This document shows, in pieces, positions 1 through 8,900 of a DNA stretch of 56,710 bases. The DNA is from a virus. Within the stretch, counting starts at the first letter, position 1; every line of letters begins with the position of its first letter. Under the pieces are notes generated by a model that did not search any database, was not told the DNA's origin, and worked only from the letters and a program-made list of their open reading frames with translations. The stretch covers positions 1 to 56,710 of IMG/VR virus record IMGVR_UViG_3300031256_000055, one strand, 5' to 3'. The translations under genes and the position numbers were made by a program.

Positions 1-180
1 ATGATAGACATGAAACAAATAATAATGAATTGCACAATATGCGGAAAGGAAACTATCCTTACGAAACACAAAAGGTTAAGTTTTTTAAAAACGGGAAGAG
101 GTTATTGCTCAAAAAAATGTTCAAACGCTTACAGAGCGAAAATTTCTTCAATAACCATGTCAAGAACAAACAAGAAATAT
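1..180. repeat. terminal overlap, left copy
   Basis: Identical to 56531-56710 except at one base: C at 53 against T at 56583. The helicase/intein reading frame that begins at 55897 continues in frame into position 3 of this copy, which means the repeat is an overlap of a circular or circularly permuted molecule and not a true end. Confidence 0.95.
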
Positions 181-612
181 GCCAAGGCATTTTCTTTAAG
201 AATGAAAAAAAACAATCCCATGAACAATCCTGTTATAAGAGAAAAAGTAAGCTCAAAATTAAAAGCTATCGGGCATCGTCCTCATATAAGAGGTGGAAAC
301 GGGAAAGGACCTACGATTCATCAATTAGCTTTGGCAAACGCAATAGGCTGGGATATGGAGGTATCCATAAAAACAGGAATGAAAAAGGGGAGCGGGATGC
401 CCTATGTTTACAAAATAGATATTGCAAACGAAATATTAAAAATAGGGGTAGAAGTAGACGGGAATTCTCATGGAACGTTAATAAATCAAGAACGAGACAA
501 AAGGAAAACAGAATTCTTGACTGGATTAGGGTGGAAAATATTGAGATTCAAAAACATAGAGATAGAAAGAAATCTGGAAGAGTGTGTGAATATGATTATG
601 TCTATGATTTAG
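1..612 (+). CDS. homing endonuclease, Vsr/DUF559-like, nested out of frame inside the intein
   Basis: A 203-residue protein is encoded in the +1 frame relative to the helicase/intein frame. Residues 11-40 hold a zinc-finger pattern (C11, C14, C36, C40). Residues 70-90 (KNNPMNNPVIREKVS) resemble the NUMOD3 DNA-binding repeat of homing endonucleases. Residues 138-190 match the Vsr/DUF559 PD-(D/E)XK-like fold: D140, then EVDGNSH (E151, D153, H157), D166, and GWKILRFKNIEI. The family cleaves DNA and is known as the EDxHD homing endonuclease group linked to split inteins. The TAG stop at 610-612 falls inside intein block F of the other frame. No good Shine-Dalgarno precedes ATG 1, 10 or 25, so initiation is unclear. 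In the right-hand copy base 56583 makes residue 18 Ile instead of Thr, while the intein frame is unchanged. Confidence 0.85.
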   Translation: MIDMKQIIMNCTICGKETILTKHKRLSFLKTGRGYCSKKCSNAYRAKISSITMSRTNKKYAKAFSLRMKKNNPMNNPVIREKVSSKLKAIGHRPHIRGGNGKGPTIHQLALANAIGWDMEVSIKTGMKKGSGMPYVYKIDIANEILKIGVEVDGNSHGTLINQERDKRKTEFLTGLGWKILRFKNIEIERNLEECVNMIMSMI

Positions 613-1682
613 AAATTGAAGATAATCATAATTATTTTGCAAATAATATACTTGTGCATAACTGCCACCATATAGGAGCGTCAACCTGGCAAAAAATAAG
701 AAGTCATTTCCATAAAGCTAATCTTTATGGAACAACTGCAACCCCTGTAAGGCTGGACGGATATGGTATGGGTAATGATTTTGAAACTATGGTTGTCGGA
801 AAATCGTATGATTATCTTGTTGATAAAGGTTTTTTGTCATATCCGATTTATTATGTCCCAGAGAACCTACAATTAGATTATGACTTAGCTCATATAAAAA
901 AGAACGGCTATGATTATAATAAAAAACAATCCGAATTAATCCTTGATAAACGAGTAATCACCGGAAATGCTATTGATGAATATGCAAAGTTATGTGACAA
1001 AGAACCTGCCTTGGTGTTTTGTGTATCAATCAAACATGCGGAGCACGTAGCGGAGGAATTCAAAAATGCTGGATATCTAACGGATGTTATACACTCAAAA
1101 ATAAAACCTGATAAGGTTGCCGAGACCATCGAAAAATTAAGACGCGGGGAATTACATGTTGTAACCTCTTGTGATAAGGTCGGGGAAGGGACGGATATCC
1201 CGAAATTAAGAGCGGTGATATTATTACGTTATACGGCATCAATAACGGTCAATCATCAGCAAAACGGAAGGGCATCCAGGCCGTATGAGGGGAAAGAAAA
1301 TTCTATACATATTGATCTTGTCGGGAACTGTAAGACCCATGGGCTGATTAACTTTCCGATAAAATGGGAATTAACCAAGGGGAAATTTGAACCGCCCGTA
1401 CAAGGTGTTATAGAATGTGAATTCTGTATGAAATATTATTCCATTAATTTGCGAGCCTGTCCCCACTGTGGAAAGATGAGGATAATAAAAAAGAAGAAAA
1501 GGAAAGATCCGGTCGTAGTTCCCGGGGAATTGAAACGAATTGATTATGTGAAATTGAATGAGGAAGTGCAAAGAGCCGAATCCTTAGCTGATTTTCATAA
1601 AATAGCTAAGGAAGTTGGATACAAGCCGGGATGGGCTTATCATCGATGGAAACATAAACAGCGGGTAAAAGAGAAAGTTTAA
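1..1682 (+). CDS. SF2 DEAD/DEAH-type helicase, C-terminal part (with C-terminal part of its intein)
   Basis: This is the second part of the gene that starts at 55897; the first complete codon here is at 3. Codons up to 660-662 belong to the intein, and the helicase resumes at 663 with Cys-His-His, completing the motif II DE|CHH. Visible helicase motifs follow: GTTATP (motif III), ALVFCVSIKHAEH (motif IV), TSCDKVGEGTDIP (motif V) and QQNGRASRP (motif VI, arginine finger). The C-terminus has a zinc-ribbon pattern, CEFC...CPHC, then a basic tail. Without the intein the protein is about 459 residues (120 + 339). Its likely role is ATP-driven remodelling of phage DNA during replication or recombination, in the manner of UvsW/RecG-like phage helicases; the substrate is inferred. 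The gene ends 20 bp before promoter P1, so it closes the rightward replication operon. Confidence 0.92.
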   Translation, partial: DRHETNNNELHNMRKGNYPYETQKVKFFKNGKRLLLKKMFKRLQSENFFNNHVKNKQEICQGIFFKNEKKQSHEQSCYKRKSKLKIKSYRASSSYKRWKRERTYDSSISFGKRNRLGYGGIHKNRNEKGERDALCLQNRYCKRNIKNRGRSRREFSWNVNKSRTRQKENRILDWIRVENIEIQKHRDRKKSGRVCEYDYVYDLEIEDNHNYFANNILVHNCHHIGASTWQKIRSHFHKANLYGTTATPVRLDGYGMGNDFETMVVGKSYDYLVDKGFLSYPIYYVPENLQLDYDLAHIKKNGYDYNKKQSELILDKRVITGNAIDEYAKLCDKEPALVFCVSIKHAEHVAEEFKNAGYLTDVIHSKIKPDKVAETIEKLRRGELHVVTSCDKVGEGTDIPKLRAVILLRYTASITVNHQQNGRASRPYEGKENSIHIDLVGNCKTHGLINFPIKWELTKGKFEPPVQGVIECEFCMKYYSINLRACPHCGKMRIIKKKKRKDPVVVPGELKRIDYVKLNEEVQRAESLADFHKIAKEVGYKPGWAYHRWKHKQRVKEKV

Positions 1683-1701
1683 ATTTATTTTAAGAAAAAG
1701 C

Positions 1702-1730
1702 TTGACTTGTTTTACCCGAAAGGGTATATT
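1702..1730 (+). promoter_or_regulatory. promoter P1 with palindromic operator
   Basis: TTGACT (1702-1707), 17 bp spacer and TATATT (1725-1730). Inside the spacer lies TACCCGAAAGGGTA (1713-1726), an inverted repeat shared with five other promoters in this genome. It drives the 1765-9390 operon. Confidence 0.8.
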
Positions 1731-1764
1731 GAGTATAAGAATATTTTATTTAAAGGAATAAACC

Positions 1765-2259
1765 ATGGGACGAAAAGAACGAAAAATAATAAATGCCGAA
1801 CTACTCGAAGGATGTAAAAAAGGTTATCGATGGCGAGCTAATTCCGGGATGGCATGGCAGGGTAAAAAAATAAAACCCCCTGAACATATTTTAAAAATAC
1901 TTTCTTCATGGATGAAAGCCAACGGAATTAAACATAAACAAATAATAATACTTGCGGACCCTCGCCCATTTCACGGAATGCCTTCCGGTTTTTTTGATGT
2001 ATTCGGGTGGGAAAATATGACTGTTTGCGAAATAATAAAAAAACGAGACGATCATTCTCCATGTATGATAGATGAAACATCGAAAAAATCAGATTGTGAA
2101 GGTTGTGATTTAAATAATTCCGTTGCTGTCTTCGTGGGTGTAGAATGTAAAACCACAAACGATAATTTAAAACCGGATCAAATAAAATACAGGGATGCAT
2201 TGAAAAAATCCGGGGGTATATATCATGTAAGGAGGGAAGATGGCTATGTGGAAAAATAA
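1765..2259 (+). CDS. VRR-NUC domain nuclease
   Basis: A 164-residue protein of the virus-type replication-repair nuclease family, a small PD-(D/E)XK fold. The core is visible: MPSGFFDVFG (metal-binding Asp), then VGVECKT (the ExK), then DNLKPDQIKYRDALKKSGG, the typical helix that ends these stand-alone domains. An inserted Cys-rich stretch (CMIDETSKKSDCEGCDL) lies between the Asp and the ExK and is not a standard part. Known VRR-NUC domains cut branched DNA; in phages they sit beside helicases and recombination genes, as here (helicase upstream, SbcCD fusion downstream). First gene after promoter P1, with RBS AAAGGA before ATG. Confidence 0.85.
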   Translation: MGRKERKIINAELLEGCKKGYRWRANSGMAWQGKKIKPPEHILKILSSWMKANGIKHKQIIILADPRPFHGMPSGFFDVFGWENMTVCEIIKKRDDHSPCMIDETSKKSDCEGCDLNNSVAVFVGVECKTTNDNLKPDQIKYRDALKKSGGIYHVRREDGYVEK

Positions 2260-2698
2260 GACGAGAAGTAAGAATAAACAAATAAGATTAAGAAAACATA
2301 AAGACTTCCAAGAAAAACTCGAATGGTTAACCGAGTATTTCAATCAGCAATATCCCGGATGGCAAAGAACAAAAAACGCCGACCACATTAAAATGAGGAT
2401 AAATCGAACGGCCAAAAAATGGACTACCGGGATATACAACAGGAAGATAAAAGCTGTATATAAAAAAGATTTCCCCAAGGATCAATGGCCGTTCAAAAAA
2501 GTTGACCAGGTTATTATAGTACAGACGAAAAAGAAAAATGCCATTGTTAAGATGGTAACCGTTATGATAGGATTAGAGGAGTATGCTTTGTCAGGGCTTG
2601 CGGCTGATTTTTTTAATATTACATTACTGAGTGCAGCAAATTGGCAGGTTCCAGGGATATCAACCGGACCATTTTGGAAGATCGGGGTGGAGTTGTGA
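2240..2698 (+). CDS. hypothetical basic protein
   Basis: A 152-residue protein, strongly basic in its first 80 residues (MAMWKNKTRSKNKQIRLRKH), which suggests nucleic-acid contact. I do not recognise the family. ATG follows AAGGAGG with 4 nt between and overlaps the VRR-NUC gene by 20 nt, so translation is probably coupled. It is followed by a GTGA start/stop overlap with the next gene. Confidence 0.8.
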   Translation: MAMWKNKTRSKNKQIRLRKHKDFQEKLEWLTEYFNQQYPGWQRTKNADHIKMRINRTAKKWTTGIYNRKIKAVYKKDFPKDQWPFKKVDQVIIVQTKKKNAIVKMVTVMIGLEEYALSGLAADFFNITLLSAANWQVPGISTGPFWKIGVEL

Positions 2699-2910
2699 GT
2701 GAATGGATAAGCATAAAAGATAAACTACCAGATAATAATGATCCTATTTTAATTCATCATTTGGGGATAAGAGGTCATAATTTTATTTCTATGGGATGGT
2801 ATAATTTAGAGTATAAAATATTTATTCTTAATATTGGAAGTGAATGTTCTTCTGTTACTCACTGGATGCCGCCACCCGATAAACCAGAGGAGTTTAAAAA
2901 TGAAATATAA
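2695..2910 (+). CDS. DUF551-like protein
   Basis: A 71-residue protein starting at GTG 2695, which overlaps the preceding stop (GTGA) and follows GGTGGAG. The pattern W-I-x-V/I-x-D-K-L-P near the start (EWISIKDKLPDNNDPIL) and THWMPPPDKP near the end is the hallmark of DUF551, a family common in phages and of unknown function. A start further upstream at 2641 would lie within the neighbour and lacks an RBS. Confidence 0.8.
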   Translation: MSEWISIKDKLPDNNDPILIHHLGIRGHNFISMGWYNLEYKIFILNIGSECSSVTHWMPPPDKPEEFKNEI

Positions 2911-3100
2911 AATAGCATTGATTATTGTTTTAACGATTATTTATATAGGTTTATTTTGGGGAATTCCTACAATTATATTGTCTGTTGCGAATAACATTAA
3001 AAATTATTTTTTTATAGTTATGTGGCTTCATATTATAGTAGGTGTTTGCCTTGGAATATGTATATTAATTGCATATTTATTATGTAAGGCGGGATATTAA
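2900..3100 (+). CDS. small membrane protein, two transmembrane helices
   Basis: A 66-residue protein with two hydrophobic helices (about residues 5-26 and 37-62) and little else. ATG 2900 follows GAGGAG with 7 nt between; the start overlaps the end of the DUF551-like gene. Function unknown. The next gene, also a membrane protein, begins at the very next base, so the two may act together. Confidence 0.75.
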   Translation: MKYKIALIIVLTIIYIGLFWGIPTIILSVANNIKNYFFIVMWLHIIVGVCLGICILIAYLLCKAGY

Positions 3101-4243
3101 ATGAACATAAAAAAAATACTTAAAAACATACATTATTTTATCTTGATCCTCATCCCTGCTGGCTGGATATTAAACTGGTATTATTACTATTCCCGGTTTC
3201 AATCGGAGGGGTTTGCCCCGGAGTTACAAATAATGATCCCTGTAATATTGGTTATATTCGCATCGGTTTGTTTTACAACTGGCAATTATCTACATAAAAA
3301 GAAAAATAAAATGTCAATTCTGTTTTTTATAATTTATGGCATCTTAGCTTTTTATTCAATTAACTGCACAACTGCAGGACAATATTGGAGCCAGGTTGTA
3401 AAAAATCAGGAAACCGAAATAAATGAAAATGTAAAAGATAATTCCTTATATCTTGTTGAGCGATATAAAACAAAGATAGCCGAAAAGGAAGAGGAATATA
3501 AAAAGCTTAATGAAATCAAGGATAATTCCATTAATGATTTATCTGATTTATACGGATTTAAAAACACAACAAAAACCGTTGAAGAAATGAAAGATAAAAT
3601 CGAAGCTGATATAAAAGAACTCGAAACTGAACTTGAAAAAATACTTAATCAAAATATGATATCCGTAAAAGAATCCGAAAAAAAGGAAAAGTCAAAAACA
3701 CTATATCAATTCTATGCAGGAAAAGACGGAAACCCAGATATTATCCAATTTATGTTCCAAGTTATGTTGTCGATAATAATTGAGTTAATTGCTCAAATGT
3801 CAATATATATTTTTATGATTATTGAAGATTATAAAAAACGAAAGACACCGGAAATGGAAGTAATCGCCTGTGAATCCGAGAGCGGTGATATTGTAGAGGT
3901 AGAGATTGAGCCCAAATCCGAGACAGAGATTGAACCGGTTGATAATCCCGGTATTTCTGAAAACAAAATAACCCCCGATGAATTGAAATATTTTTCAATT
4001 TTAGCATGGGAGGGAATACACCGGGGATGGTATAAGCATTTGTGTGAGAAAGATATGATTATAGGAAACATGCCCAAATTTAAACAAAATAATTTTACCG
4101 AAGAAAAATATAATAAGATAATTAATTTAGCTCTTCAAAATAAACTTATTAAAGAAGTAGGTAATAATTATGAACAATATAATGAATTTACAACCAATGA
4201 ATACTTTTTCAATAAAATGAAGAGCTTACTAAATTTGACTTAA
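3101..4243 (+). CDS. membrane protein with central coiled coil
   Basis: A 380-residue protein. Three hydrophobic helices lie in residues 10-92, a long charged coiled coil at about 105-205, a fourth helix at about 225-250, and a soluble acidic C-terminal region ending in a possible small winged-helix-like domain. I do not recognise the family. It follows a small membrane protein without any gap. A role at the host membrane (superinfection exclusion or replication anchoring) is only a guess from topology. Confidence 0.8.
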   Translation: MNIKKILKNIHYFILILIPAGWILNWYYYYSRFQSEGFAPELQIMIPVILVIFASVCFTTGNYLHKKKNKMSILFFIIYGILAFYSINCTTAGQYWSQVVKNQETEINENVKDNSLYLVERYKTKIAEKEEEYKKLNEIKDNSINDLSDLYGFKNTTKTVEEMKDKIEADIKELETELEKILNQNMISVKESEKKEKSKTLYQFYAGKDGNPDIIQFMFQVMLSIIIELIAQMSIYIFMIIEDYKKRKTPEMEVIACESESGDIVEVEIEPKSETEIEPVDNPGISENKITPDELKYFSILAWEGIHRGWYKHLCEKDMIIGNMPKFKQNNFTEEKYNKIINLALQNKLIKEVGNNYEQYNEFTTNEYFFNKMKSLLNLT

Positions 4244-4267
4244 TAATATAATTTGATTATATTATTA
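4241..4267. repeat. all-AT perfect hairpin
   Basis: TAATAATATAAT (4241-4252), loop TTG, then ATTATATTATTA (4256-4267): a 12 bp perfect stem made only of A and T. The stem includes the stop codon of the upstream gene. It lacks the GC stem and U-tract of a terminator, so processing or insulation between two cistrons is more likely. Confidence 0.6.
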
Positions 4268-4300
4268 TAAATATTATTTTAACTTAAAGGAGAATAGATT

Positions 4301-4501
4301 ATGGAAGAAAACAAACCAAGGGTAAGACTTAATGTAAAAACAAACACGAAGGGAGAGTGTCAGCTTGATGTTACTGTTGAAACATTCGGACTAGAAGAAA
4401 CTCCTGGAGTAAGAGCATTTAGGATCGTAGATCAAATTGAAGCGTTCAAGAGAGAATTAAAATTGGCAGGCTGTAAAATTGCCGGGGAGGATGGGAAATG
4501 A
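4301..4501 (+). CDS. hypothetical small protein
   Basis: A 66-residue protein with no recognised domain; the first half looks like beta strands (RVRLNVKTNTKGECQLDVTVE) and the second like a helix. ATG follows AAAGGAGAATAGATT. It overlaps the next gene by ATGA, so it is likely produced together with the 4498-5634 protein, perhaps as a partner. Confidence 0.8.
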   Translation: MEENKPRVRLNVKTNTKGECQLDVTVETFGLEETPGVRAFRIVDQIEAFKRELKLAGCKIAGEDGK

Positions 4502-5634
4502 TAACAAACAGCATATCAAAAGAAGAGGCAATAAAAAAATATGGTAACTGTGGACCCGGGGCAAAGCATATTTTTATAAATTTTGAGGATCTCAAAAAAA
4601 AGAAAGGTATCTATGATATTGAGATCAATGAATTAATATTCGATGCCTCATCTGATAAGACACTTTCCGCCGATTTTACTTTTCTAAAAACAAGCAAGAA
4701 TTTTTATCCTAAACCTCATTTTTTCAGAACCATCGCTGAATTAACAGGTATTCGCGGTGTTGGTTCTGTGAGAATAGAAAAGGAAAAAGATGTGGTAAAT
4801 ATAAATCATTTACTCGCGAATCCAATTGAAGCACCACCCATTGAAAGGAAAATGCATATCGCAACCATAGCATATTCCAAAGCAGAAATTCAATGTAATG
4901 ATGGAACTTGGCGGACTTCGCCTGAATGTACCGGTGAATATAACTTCTGGCAAAAAGCAATAAAAACCTGGGATAACGATGAAAAATATAATAATAAAGA
5001 ATATACTAAGTCGATAGACAGAAGAACTTATTATAACATGTTAGTTGAACATTCTACATCTATAGCGCAAACAAAAAGTTTTAATGCGTGCGTATGTTTC
5101 CTTGTAGGAATACCAAAGGGTTTTACTATCGAAGATTTAAAAAAATCAAAAGGTATTTTTGTTTTTCAAAAAATTATAGAATCTCCTGTATATCAGGCGA
5201 AGATAATGGACGCAAGAATTCAAGGAATTAGAAACGGAAATACTAATCCATTAAAACAGATATCCGGTGAAATCTTCGGAGAGGAGAATATAAACTCGGA
5301 TATAGTGAATGATATCGATGATACCGAAACACCCGAAGACGATAATATGAGAAATGCAAACGAAATGCCTCCACCCCCACCGGAAAATAAAAAGCCGAAC
5401 CCGTTCGCTGATTTTTCAAAAACTGTAAATAATCCGCAGGATACAAGAGAAGAGCATATTAAAATTCTCCGGGGATATTTAAGAAACGATATACTTAAAA
5501 AAACGGAAGGGGCTATATCCAGTATAGCGCAAGTGTTGAATAACCTTGATAGTCATACAGATCAAGATTTAAAAAATCTTATTGATACCTGTTCTGAGGT
5601 TATTCAAAAAGCAAAAGGGGAGGAATTGTTTTGA
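4498..5634 (+). CDS. hypothetical protein, possible recombination or ssDNA-associated protein
   Basis: A 378-residue protein. The N-terminal 260 residues look globular; residues 285-315 are an acidic and proline-rich linker (DDTETPEDDN, then PPPPPENKKPNP); a helical C-terminal part follows. I do not recognise the family by eye. Position directly before an SbcD-SbcC fusion is the place where many phages keep a single-strand annealing protein, so that is a possible role, but no RecT, Erf or Redβ motif is evident. Confidence 0.75.
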   Translation: MITNSISKEEAIKKYGNCGPGAKHIFINFEDLKKKKGIYDIEINELIFDASSDKTLSADFTFLKTSKNFYPKPHFFRTIAELTGIRGVGSVRIEKEKDVVNINHLLANPIEAPPIERKMHIATIAYSKAEIQCNDGTWRTSPECTGEYNFWQKAIKTWDNDEKYNNKEYTKSIDRRTYYNMLVEHSTSIAQTKSFNACVCFLVGIPKGFTIEDLKKSKGIFVFQKIIESPVYQAKIMDARIQGIRNGNTNPLKQISGEIFGEENINSDIVNDIDDTETPEDDNMRNANEMPPPPPENKKPNPFADFSKTVNNPQDTREEHIKILRGYLRNDILKKTEGAISSIAQVLNNLDSHTDQDLKNLIDTCSEVIQKAKGEELF

Positions 5635-5837
5635 TGAAAAATAAATCATGTTTTAATTGCAAAAATCAAAATATATGCAAACATAGAGATAGAATTTTTG
5701 ATAAATTTGAATTTATATCATGGATCGAAGATACATCAGGGTTTGTTTCGTTAATTGCAAAGGCCATAGGAGAAAGATGTAAATATTATATTCCTTATTC
5801 AGAACAAGAATTAAAAGAAAGGGGAATAACAGAATGA
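5634..5837 (+). CDS. small Cys-rich protein
   Basis: A 67-residue protein with CFNCKNQNICKHRD at its start and a later Cys, a likely zinc site. ATG 5634 overlaps the previous stop (TGATG), and GGGGAGG lies 11 nt upstream. The TTG at 5631 is a less likely start. Function unknown. Confidence 0.75.
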   Translation: MKNKSCFNCKNQNICKHRDRIFDKFEFISWIEDTSGFVSLIAKAIGERCKYYIPYSEQELKERGITE

Positions 5838-5986
5838 AAAAAGATATTGACGAAGAAATAGGAATTATCTATCTAAATTTTAAAAATGGTTTAATAAGCA
5901 AAGAAAATGCTTCAATTGAAATATCAAAATTATTAGGGAAAGATATTGATATTGTTGAATATTTTAATAAAGGGGTAACGGAATGA
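5834..5986 (+). CDS. hypothetical short protein
   Basis: A 50-residue acidic helical protein. Its start overlaps the previous stop by ATGA, and its own stop overlaps the next start in the same way, so it belongs to a tightly coupled cistron chain leading to the SbcD-SbcC fusion. RBS GGGGAATAACAG. Function unknown. Confidence 0.7.
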   Translation: MKKDIDEEIGIIYLNFKNGLISKENASIEISKLLGKDIDIVEYFNKGVTE

Positions 5987-8900
5987 AAATACTTGAACTT
6001 TCCGACCTTCACCTTGACCCGAAATGGATTGAAGCACAAAAACCATGCTTGAATAAGATAATAGAAACCGGAAAGAAAGAAAAACCGGATTTTATTTGTA
6101 TTGCTGGCGATTTTTCTAATAGACCTTTCTATAATTCAGACAAAGATTCTATATCCTTTGTTAGACGATTCGTAAAAGACCTGCTTAAAATTGCCCCTGT
6201 CGTTATGATAACCGGGACACCTGCCCACGATGCCCCTGGAAGCTATGGGATATTTGAGGACTTAGGATGTCATGTAATAAAACCAAACAAGCCGGAAATT
6301 ATAAACGATGTTTTATTCATAGGACTTCCTGAAATCGATAAAATAAGTCTTATGACAAGAAGTAAATTATCTATGGAAGAAGCCAATGCATCTATTATGA
6401 AATCCTTAAATAATTTTATGGATAGATACTGGAAACCGGTCCGGGAAGCAAATAAGGACAAGCCCTGTATATTTATGGGCCATGGCGTTTTTGTTGACGA
6501 TCTTGAAAAATCAAAAAGTAACCCCATAATAAAAAACTCCGACTTTGTGATAGATAATCGAATATTGAAAACTATAAATGCGGACCGGTATATATTCGGT
6601 CATTTCCATACGCCGGAAGAATCGAAGATTTTAAACGGAGGATATGTTGGTTATGCCGGATTTGACAAAACGCCGTGGAATAATACAGGGTTTCAACCAG
6701 GGTTTAATCTGACAAAATTGATGAAAAGGGGAGGCATAGCACAAGGGGAAACATTACCTATCACCGATTATGTGCCAATAGTTACCCGCATTCCCTACCC
6801 CGTTACACGTCGCGAAAAACGAAACATCAAATATAACCCTAATATGAAATTAAACACCCTTGCTCAATGGCATCACTGTGACGTAAGATTAAACATGGAA
6901 ATATCTAAATCGGATTTAAGGAAAATCGATATTGAAGAAATGCAACAAAAGTACGTTGATGATTTCAGTCTTAATTCTTGCCTTATAGTACCTCAACTTA
7001 TCCGCGAAGAATCCGACAGGATAACAGTTGAGCAGGCAGAGGAATTGAATACCGATTGGAAAAAGTATTGCTTCTTCAAGAAATGGGAAAAGCCTGAAGA
7101 CCCGGGCCATAAATCCGTTTACCTAAAATTTACCGAAATGATTGACAACGTTTTATCCCGTTCGATTTCAAAAGAAAAAAAAGATGTTTATCTGTTAGAT
7201 GCAACAATTCACGGGAGTATTTTCTCAAAAGATGCACATAACAAGGATACACTATATTATGATTTCAGTAATGACCCAAAAGGCTTGACGTTGCTTTCCG
7301 GGGATAACGGAAAATGTAAAAGTACATACCTCGGGTTCCTGTTACCTTATCCGTATTTTGTCGGGTTTGATTACAGGACTCTTAAGGAATTTTTCATCCT
7401 GGATGATTCATACATTAAAAAAAACTTTATGGTTAATGGCCAAAGACACCAGCATTTAATTTACATTCCTGAAAAAAAAGGAATAAAATGTTATTGGAAT
7501 GTAGAAACGGAAACCGGGGAATTAAAATCTTTCATGGAAACCGACAAATTATCTGATTTCATGGAAGCCTGTGAGAAATATTATGGTCCTATGGATTCAT
7601 TCATTTCAACTTGCTTTCATGCGCAGGAACCACACCGGATGTCAAAATATGTTTCTTCCCTGGCAAGTTCTTCCTCTACCGAACTACGGAATGCGTATAT
7701 GAAAATAATCGGAATTGACCGGGAAGGCGAGCGGGAATATGCAAAACTTAAAAAGAAAAGTATTGAGTCTGAAATACACGACCTTGAAACACAGAAAAAC
7801 ACTATGAATGATTTCATAGTTGATAATGACACGGTGTATGAAGAAAAGAAAAGGCTTGAATCTGAAATCGAAAAACTTGAAAAGGAAATAAATAAAATCA
7901 GAGTTGAAGAAAAACACGCAGAGCAGGAATTGAAAAATAATACCATAAAAAAAGAAAAACAGGATAAAATAAAAACTGAACTGGAAATCATAAAAGGCAA
8001 CCTGAACAATCTCAATTTTTCTATAATCGAAAAACAAACCAAACTCAAAGAATTTGAATCTATAAATATTGAAGAGCTTAAAAAACAAATTGCCGATAAT
8101 GAAACCGTAAAGGCTCAACTTGATAAAACCCGTGACGACTGGAAAGGATATTCAGAAGCAAAGCAGAAAATTGAAAAAGAAATTGCAGAGATTCAAGAAA
8201 AAATAAATAATAAAAATAATGAATTAAAAGATCATAAAAATAAAATAGAAAATAATAACTTACAGATTAAAAATTATGAAAAAGAAAATGAATTATTAAA
8301 TAAAAAATGTTTTCACTGTGGTAAAAATCCAAATCCCGAAAGCGAACAAAAGATAAATGATAACAGCCATCTTATAGATCAATACAAAGCGTATAACAAA
8401 GGTCATGAAGAACTTATAGCAAAGAAAGAAAAAGAAAGTGCCCAACTCGAAACAGAAATACACAAGTTTGATGAATCAATATATAACGTAACTTTAAATC
8501 TTGAAAATATAACCGATGAAGGAAACAAACTCAAAGCAAAATTATTATCCCTTGAAAAAATCCAGGCTATCAATAATAAACTTGATGAATGCAAGGATTA
8601 TGAATCTCTTAAAAAATCGATATCCGAAATTGAAACCGAGATTAAAAAACTTTCCCAGGAAATCGATGATAAAACAAAAACTTTGAATCCATTCATTACT
8701 ATACAGTACGAAAAATCAAAAACCGAACTCAACAAAGTCACAACGGAATTAAACAATAAAAATAATGAACTTTCAAAACAAACCGGGTTACTTGAGGCAA
8801 TCAAAAATCAGATTGTCAAGATTGAAAAGTATAAAACCGAACTTGAGGTAATTTTAAAAGCCCTGGATGAAAAGGTAATTGACTTAACTGAATGGGAAGG

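Larger units (their letters stand above)
1..662 (+). other. intein in helicase, middle and C-terminal part
   Basis: The helicase frame from 3 to about 590 encodes a Lys/Arg-rich linker without recognisable domains; this is the shadow of the endonuclease frame. From about 597 it becomes a typical intein C-terminus: block F (YVYDLEIEDNHNYFANN) and block G (ILVHN), followed by Cys as the first extein residue at 663. The terminal His-Asn and the +1 Cys are the expected splicing residues. Total intein length is 312 residues, counting 56257-56530 and 1-662. Confidence 0.9.

Noticed and set aside
1-180. True short terminal direct repeats of a linear phage
   Set aside because: The helicase gene is intact only when the ends are joined, and the repeat lies inside its intein.
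1-662. Sequencing frameshift as the reason for the two overlapping frames in the intein
   Set aside because: Blocks A/B and F/G share one frame that is open over all 936 nt of the intein, and the endonuclease is complete in the other frame from start to stop. Two compensating errors at precisely the edges of the endonuclease would be needed.
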